64,000 nucleotides of DNA from Reticulascus tulasneorum. Its lineage: Eukaryota; Ascomycota; Sordariomycetes; Glomerellales; Reticulascaceae. Both the position numbers and the translations under genes were made by a program. The notes beneath the pieces were generated by a model, which saw only the letters and a list, made by a program, of their open reading frames with translations, searched no databases and was not told the origin of the DNA. Position 1 is the stretch's first letter. The number at the start of each line of letters is the position of its first letter. Positions 57,821-64,000 of this stretch are shown here, piece after piece. The stretch spans positions 3,410,001-3,474,000 of the forward strand of contig LSAX01000007.1 in the NCBI GenBank assembly GCA_001557505.1. Direction: 5' to 3'.

Positions 57821-60800
57821 TGTGATGTAGTGAGATTGGGCTTTGAGTTTGTTTATTGGTTGCTTTGAGAGGGTTGCTTGGTTAATGAATAGTAAAGATT
57901 TGGACGAGAACAGCTGGTGGCCATACTACTTATACCTCAGTCAAGCCAGTCCGGAATAGCTACGCAGTTTGACGAATTGATTTCTTCTTTCTTTCTATGA
58001 ATGTAAGACCTATGACTCCACGGTGAGGAACAACGTTTCATGCTAGATTTGACTTTTTGGTGTAAATTAATGATGTCATATCCTTGCATACCAGAACCAT
58101 ACTCCTAACCAAGTCCGGAGGAGTTTATACAGTATTAATGTGAGTACGTACTGCCTCATTGTACTAAGACCTTTCGAGACACATTTACAATTTAGGTCGC
58201 GTCGTGTTGCAACCACCTTGCATCAGTTATCTCCGCTTGTCCGGAATTTCATCATCTAAGCGAGTTTAATAACCATGGGCATTTCAAATGTCTGTGTACG
58301 TCTTCTTAATGTGAAGCAATGCATTTTACATCTTGTGATTAGCTTGAGGTTCTACTGTTGTCGCTTTCTGTCCTAAAATTGTGCGACGTAGTTATCAATG
58401 ACAGCTGATTAACGCCTCCCTAATGTTTTCGGCTAGTCGAGTAAGGTTCCGGGTGCTGTGCATATTCAAACACTGAAGGTGTGGACTTAGACTCTGCTCA
58501 AGATCATGTCTCGCAGATCCGTAATATCTTAGATGTTTGAAAGGGATCTAGTGCAAGGGACCGAGATTCACATATAAGCCCTGCATAAATGGAACGTGTT
58601 TGCTGGCGATAAACCAACAAGTCCGGCAACTGTGTTGTTAAAACATTAGATCTACCATAATGACGATATCACATTGCAATTGGATTCCGTTTGCAGCTAG
58701 CTTCTCACCTTCTTCAAGTCCACCTCCGAAGTCCTGTCTCAGAATCGCAAAGAGTCAGCAACAACCCCAGTTTCAGACCCAGCCACACAGCTCGTAACAG
58801 TTCTCCCGGGACACGCAAAACCTTGGCTTCTAAGGTTTAAATTCTGTCACAAATCGTTGCAAATATTGAATAAAGCATGTTTGCTTGCAAATTCCAATCT
58901 TCTCTTAGCCTCCTTGCCCTCAGATTGGTTTTGGCCTTTAATCATACACATGCCTCCAAATGGTGGCGTTTCCCGTAAAGTCACTGAATCATGTCTTAAA
59001 CGTGGGCCCAGGGTAAGTCCTACATAGTGCTCATCGCACAAGGGAGCCTTCCGAGACACTCATACTACGTAGTAGTCCGTAGAAAAGAAATCGGATGCTT
59101 TGGTGATAGCGACCGGCCCGATGGAATTAAGGGCGTTAGCTATTGTAGTTTTGTTACACCTTTCGACTTCCGCATCGCACAAACATCTGTGTAATAGCGG
59201 TTTCCTACCACCGTCGGAGTAGATAGAAACGTTAGTTAGATGCAGATAATGGAGTATTAATGCAGCCATAAGGGCAGGACTTGAGCTTTGTTCGTACTCG
59301 ATACTATGCTCCGGGGGGTTCCTAGTCCCCGCAGAAAATCACCACGGTCGATTCATGTCGACAAGAAACGTGATGTTTGCAATCGTATTTTCTCTCATTA
59401 CTAGAGTCTCAAGGCGATGACTATTGCTTGGCTAGAAGCACAATATTCCGAAGCATAACAATTTTGTGGGAAGTAGTAAAGCTCGTTCCAGCGCTCTAAA
59501 TGACTCGGATGCCAGGTGAATCATCATGCGAAGAAGTCGTACTGCAGGGGTATTACACACCTACGCACTGAAGATATTTGTTCTGGTATAATTTATCGAT
59601 GACCAAATAATTCGACCGACTGCGAAAATATTAGAAGAGGTGAGGCTAGTCACCAGATGGTCGACAATCATATTAACGCAATTGTCAGCAGGCAGTTTAT
59701 ATATCTTTTCAATAATATCAGAACCAGGAAATATGTGAAGAGATCATTTTTGTTCCCACGCAGCGATTTCTTGACTTCTAGACTTTCCCCAAATCGATCA
59801 AGTCTGTTATTTAGAGTTGCGGGCACTAATTTAACACCCACGCCAGGCCGTTATCCTTCGGGTAATATTTCCACGAGACATTCTCTTCTCGCCCAGTAAA
59901 CTTTGAACTCTTAGTTTTGCCGGCCAAAGTTATGAACTAGAGTTTGGACGTATGTGTAGAATGAGCTTTTGCCCTACCGGAATAGCGTCCAACTATCACA
60001 ACATAGATTGTTGTACACGCGTTACTGCTCGGCTTCCGTAAAATGTCTTAATTACTTTGCTCTGTAACCTTTCAAGCCATAGCTTGGAGTGCTGAAAAGG
60101 AGGGTCAGAGTCTTCAAGCCTTGTACCAGTACTTGGTCGACAAGGAGGGATGAACTGCACATGTACATAAAGGAGGCTATATCCGCCTGTAGACAGTCTG
60201 CTGAACCTTAAGCAATCAAGCTCTTTGACCCATTTTACCATGGAGCTCTGGTAACAGATGCCTGTTCATATACCTAAGAAGCCTATGACATTTGTCAAAC
60301 TAGGCAGATACGGTGTGGTAGTTTCTTCAAAGACTAGCGGTCTGAGAGGAGGATGGACAAGACTCGCAACAAAAAGTTAAAATCTTGGATTTGAACTTCT
60401 TTTAGGGTTTATCTAGACATCTTCTTTGGCTTAGAGGTATTTAAGCCTCTAGTAAGTGGAACCATCTATCCGATATAGACTTTCTGTATTTCTTGGTATG
60501 TGCTTGCTTGTGTTGCAGGGAGAATGAACTATTGTATTTTTTCTTTACATAGGTAAGGTACCTAGGTAGTTAAGTGATTGGTAGACACTGTCTCCGCAGA
60601 ACTTTAAATTGACTTTTGCAATCCAATTTCAAATACCGCCACACGAAGCATTCTCAGACATCATCTAGCCCTTGCATTTGCCTGAGAAACAGGATCCACA
60701 ATCCTCACATCTAAGACCTCTCGAGACATCCATTCCACAACTGCCAATCTATTGAGCAGCATTTTTCATCTCTATTCCGACTGCAAAGATCGATTAACAT

Positions 60801-62128
60801 TGTGGTACTGATTTCGACTGCTCCTGTTGCGTTTTCGAACTGTGCAGATGGACTTTATGACTGAAATTCTTGATTGCGGACAACAATGGGATTCCAGCGA
60901 CGTGAAATTTTGAGCAGTAGGAATGCTGAGGCATTTTACACCTTCAAAAATCCGTAAATAGTGAAGAAACGCCGAGAACGAATCTGGCCGAGATGTCCCG
61001 ACCAGATGGCACTTTAACGAGCATTCATTTATCGAGGATACCTTTCATTCCTATTTCTTTTAGAATCAGGCAGGCAGGCAGCAGCTCTGTGTGGAGAGAG
61101 TCCCACGGCCATATCTGATAATCCTGATCTTGAAACATCATGCGGCCATTATAATGCGTAATCAAGCCCCATCGCTCAAGTTTGGAGAGCGTAGGAATAT
61201 TAGACAGTTATTTCTGATTTGCATCTTACTGCTCCTGGCATGTCCAAGACTGTGTTCTAGCTCAATAATGACCACTCCCTTTCCCCACTTTTCTTACCTT
61301 GTAAATAGACTCAAGGTTTTCTCACGATGGGGCTCTCAAATGCCTGATTGCGTTTAGCACCTTGAACGCAACCTTAGTAGATAAGCCTACGCATAAGAGA
61401 ACGTACTCGCAGAGCGCTGTTCTACCTGGTAGATGCCACAGATCCTCGAGGGCAGACGGGTTGGAGGCAGGATGAGACCAATCATATATTAATTAGTACC
61501 TCGTTGGGATTCGAATCTGAAGCCAACCAACCTATGCAATAGTATGGCTCGACCAGAAAAGAATCTGGGTTTTCCATTCCAAAGGTTAAAGCTGATGGCA
61601 AAGACCCGGCCGGAGGGAGCCAAACGAGTTTTCTTTTACAAGACAGTTTTACTAACGATTTGACTCTGCACCGTTACATGAGGCATACTTACTCACTTAA
61701 TCCCGTTATATATCATATTAGATACTGATCTTGTAAAACTAGCTCCTTAGTGTGCTGAGCGTAGAGACATACTCAGGATCTATCTTGGCGTCAAAATAAC
61801 GTACATCATTCGAGCTGTTAATGCTGCTCCTAAGTCTTGTGTTTTGTCTATATTCGCGAACAGTTTAGAAACAATTTGACTATCGTGTGGAGGAAGTGGT
61901 GTAGAAAGGACGATGTAGTTAGGTCTAGGAACGCATACGAACGCAAGCAATGTGCGCGGGAAAACCATGGACAGCTGCAAGTCGGAATTCAACTTGATAT
62001 TGGATCCTTAGGACCTACAGTGAGTGCTTGCTGTAACCACATCTACCGCAAGTCTGTACGCGAATTTGCCGAGAGCAGGTTTATAATAGAACTATAACCA
62101 TAATAATGACTCTGAGCTCGGCGTAGCA
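57821..62128. other. gene-poor 4.3-kb stretch
   Basis: Open frames are all below about 90 codons, and none has a signal peptide, known motif or spliced extension that I could support. Base composition looks AT-richer than the genic parts. A GGTACCTAGGTAG word lies near 60,555 and a GCAGGCAGGCAGC run near 61,070. It may contain degraded repeats too far decayed to recognise by eye. Confidence 0.55.
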
Positions 62129-62627
62129 CTAGTTTGTTGGAGGTAGATGAGGGTATCCAGGGTAAGCTGGGTTATCCATCGTCCGAGCATAAAATTCACA
62201 GAATGAAACATATCCTTGTCCAAATGCCATCGTGCAGGTCTCATTCGTAAACGCGTCTGGGCCAGGATTATATTCGCTCCACAAAGCTGCTGCAACCAAA
62301 CACTGCGTAAAATAATCAGTCATTGCCACTTAGGCTGATGGCTGGAGAAATCCTGACCATAAGCTTCTCCTTTGGGTTTACTTTGTTCCATATGCGAGAC
62401 ACTGCGATGCCTTTGACTTTATCACATAAAATGCTCACTTGGATGTCTTTGGTGGTCGGATGATTGCAATTGCAGATATATTGGAGCCAACTGCAATAGT
62501 CACAGTCAGCTCATGTGTTACGCAGACAAGGCTAGATTTGTGGACAAGAAACTTGCTATGGCGCTCCTATCTGAGGAAGCGCAAAAACTGCGGGGGCTAA
62601 CATAGCGAGAATAGAAATCAACTTCAT
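62129..62627 (-). CDS. small secreted Cys protein, CNCNxPTTK family (copy A)
   Basis: Three exons, 62627-62557, 62490-62439 and 62302-62129, give 98 residues. MKLISILAMLAPAVFALPQI is a signal peptide. The first intron appears to start with GC (GCAAGT) rather than GT; with it the frame runs into WLQYICNCNHPTTKDIQ, and without it the protein would stop after 23 residues. The mature protein has five Cys: two in CNCN, one at the exon-3 start (QCLVAAALW), one in NETCTMAFG and one in SFCEFYARTM. It ends PGYPHLPPTN. The related gene at 63070 shares the order of motifs. Small, Cys-containing and secreted, it is effector-like in character; function unknown. Confidence 0.75.
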
Positions 62628-63069
62628 CGTTGCTGTTATGTTGAACTAAGAAGAATGTTTTGAGGCGTCATGGTTTTGATCCCTGCCTAAGGTAGTGAGA
62701 GGAACCCCCAGCTTATATCCAAACCTGTCCTGGCTAAATGATGTAGCCGGGAGGTATGCCGTTTCCTTATATTGGCAATGGGCAAAAGGCGATAAGTTCT
62801 TCTCTACTGATTGGTTACGGCATGTTCCTGCAGGCCCATGGGTTTACCTGACGAACTTTGGAAGTCAAATATGTCCCCGGTCTTCGTATATAGGCAAGAT
62901 GTTCGGTAGTTGGACATTAGCCTATATCTACGTGAAAGTGGTCCGTCGAGATTAACGGCTCCACCAACAAAGTCGCCCGGCAACGATCGAAGTATTTCTA
63001 TAAGTTTCACAATGATTCTTACAGTCTGGCTAGAAAATCCTTTCAAACAGAGAGCAAATTCTAATAGTC
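62628..63069. other. divergent intergenic between the two small secreted protein genes
   Basis: About 0.44 kb separating the starts of the head-to-head related genes; it presumably serves as promoter for both. No other content was recognised. Confidence 0.6.
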
Positions 63070-63586
63070 ATGCATCGGCTATACTTGTTCGCGTTTTGTG
63101 CCCCGCTGGCCGCCTTGGCCAGCGCATTGCCACAGCGAGCCCCTGGGTAGGTGAAAGCAACATATACCCTGGATTTTCAACTGACTTATTACATAGTAGC
63201 CTCGCAGTAGTTACATATATGTGCAATTGTAACAATCCAACCACGAAACAGACATATTCGGAACCCTTTGTCAACGACTTGGGGGCCAGAGCCAGACAGC
63301 GAGATTCAGGGAAGTTGATTCATTTGAACAAACAATGGTGAGAGAAATGAGATTGAAACCATACCAGCCAAATTTAATCAGCTTCTTTTAGTGCCTCATC
63401 CATATGACAAACCCAGGATATGGAAAGAGCATAGAATCGTTCACGAAGGTAAATTGCATGAAGGAACATGGCCCAGAATTCAATGGATTCTGTGCTGCCT
63501 TCAAAGGATATGTCGGAGTGCCTCTTCCTTTTCCTGGACTGATGGCTCGTGTTAGTCGTGCAGAGGTGGAAGTTAGCAGTCGATGA
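63070..63586 (+). CDS. small secreted Cys protein, CNCNxPTTK family (copy B), possibly degenerate
   Basis: Exon 1 (63070 to about 63147) gives MHRLYLFAFCAPLAALASAL, a signal peptide, ending PQRAPG. Exon 2 starts at 63197 and encodes SLAVVTYMCNCNNPTTKQTY. The third exon begins at about 63391 after cttttag with CLIHMTNPGYGKSIESF, then VNCMKEHGPEFNGFCAAFKG, ending at a TGA at 63584-63586. The order C-N-C-N, C-L, FTxxxC, G, FC matches copy A on the other strand. The donor of the second intron is unclear: the best-looking GT (CAATG|GTGAGA) is in the wrong phase for exon 3, and a weak one (TTT|GTCAAC) would be in phase. The gene may be damaged or use a weak site. Confidence 0.6.
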
Positions 63587-64000
63587 CTGCAAGTAGTTGC
63601 GTCTCACTCAGGACGTACTTCACTAGATCTAGTGAAGATTCAATGTATTGTATGTAGCCAACGTGTACAATAAAAAGAGTTGCATAACTTTGTGTAGCTT
63701 TCGTCAACCGGACAGACTTTGTTTCCTTTCGAGCGCTCCCATTGCCAACTGCTGTTCACTGACAATCCGAACCACTAGCTCACTGCTTTCACGTGCTAAC
63801 TGTTATTGCAGCTTTCTCTGGGTTGATACAGGGAGCTGGCCTCACAGCTTACTGTCTTCTCCACATGAATTCAATCATTGTTAGCTAATTTTGTCTTGGG
63901 AACATGGGATAGATATCACGTCTCCTTGACTTGGTTGGTTGATTGGGCTGGGCTTCTGACTAATACGGTAGTGTTCCCCGCCCTGATAATTAGCGGCTGC
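63587..64000 (+). other. window end, no supported gene
   Basis: The last ~0.4 kb contains a 78-codon plus-strand frame (63648-63884) with no recognised content. Genes beyond the window cannot be judged. Confidence 0.5.

Noticed and set aside
61489..61560. GATTCGAATC word resembling a tRNA T-arm
   Set aside because: Flanking bases do not pair into a T-stem or acceptor stem on either strand.
1..64000. CRISPR arrays, operons, bacterial promoters or terminators
   Set aside because: The window is eukaryotic fungal DNA; no regularly spaced repeats or operon-like gene packing were seen.

Overview
The window is nuclear DNA from a filamentous ascomycete (Pezizomycotina). Most genes are split by short introns of roughly 45-120 bases with GT..AG ends. 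The gene content is also typical: a highly reducing polyketide synthase, an RTA1-like protein, a fungal rhodopsin/PTH11-type membrane protein, a 2EXR protein, a HET-domain remnant and many small cysteine-containing secreted proteins. Nothing in the sequence fixes the genus. All exon structures were read by eye from splice signals and continuity of the protein.

Left part (1-20 kb): a small cysteine-rich protein, a five-exon Gfo/Idh/MocA oxidoreductase, an intronless cytosolic tyrosyl-tRNA synthetase, a secreted two-domain fasciclin protein, a GPI-type cupredoxin, a Thr-rich/Cys-tailed secreted protein and a long acidic 2EXR protein. A decayed subtilisin-family protease pseudogene follows, then a small four-helix membrane protein and a HET-domain relic. 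The stretch from 16 to 20 kb has the marks of a degenerating accessory region.

Centre (20-45 kb): a likely biosynthetic neighbourhood. It contains an RTA1-like membrane protein (4 exons), a 14-helix-type MFS exporter (7 exons) with an unusual repetitive PPxY-bearing N-terminal tail, an FSH/LovG-type serine hydrolase, and an 8-exon highly reducing PKS of about 2,619 residues (KS-AT-DH-cMT-ER-KR-ACP, no release domain). A seven-helix receptor-like protein is convergent to the PKS, and a salicylate-hydroxylase-type FAD monooxygenase lies further right. A workable model is PKS assembly, release by the separate hydrolase, oxidation by the monooxygenase and export by the MFS protein. No pathway transcription factor or P450 was seen.

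Right part (45-64 kb): a secreted multi-repeat protein, an acyltransferase-3 membrane enzyme, a SRPBCC protein, a secreted SH3-like repeat protein with very short exons, a fungal rhodopsin-like membrane protein, a small hydrophobic secreted protein and, at the far end, a head-to-head pair of related small secreted Cys proteins. The right end is gene-poor, with about 4.3 kb (57.8-62.1 kb) in which no gene could be supported.
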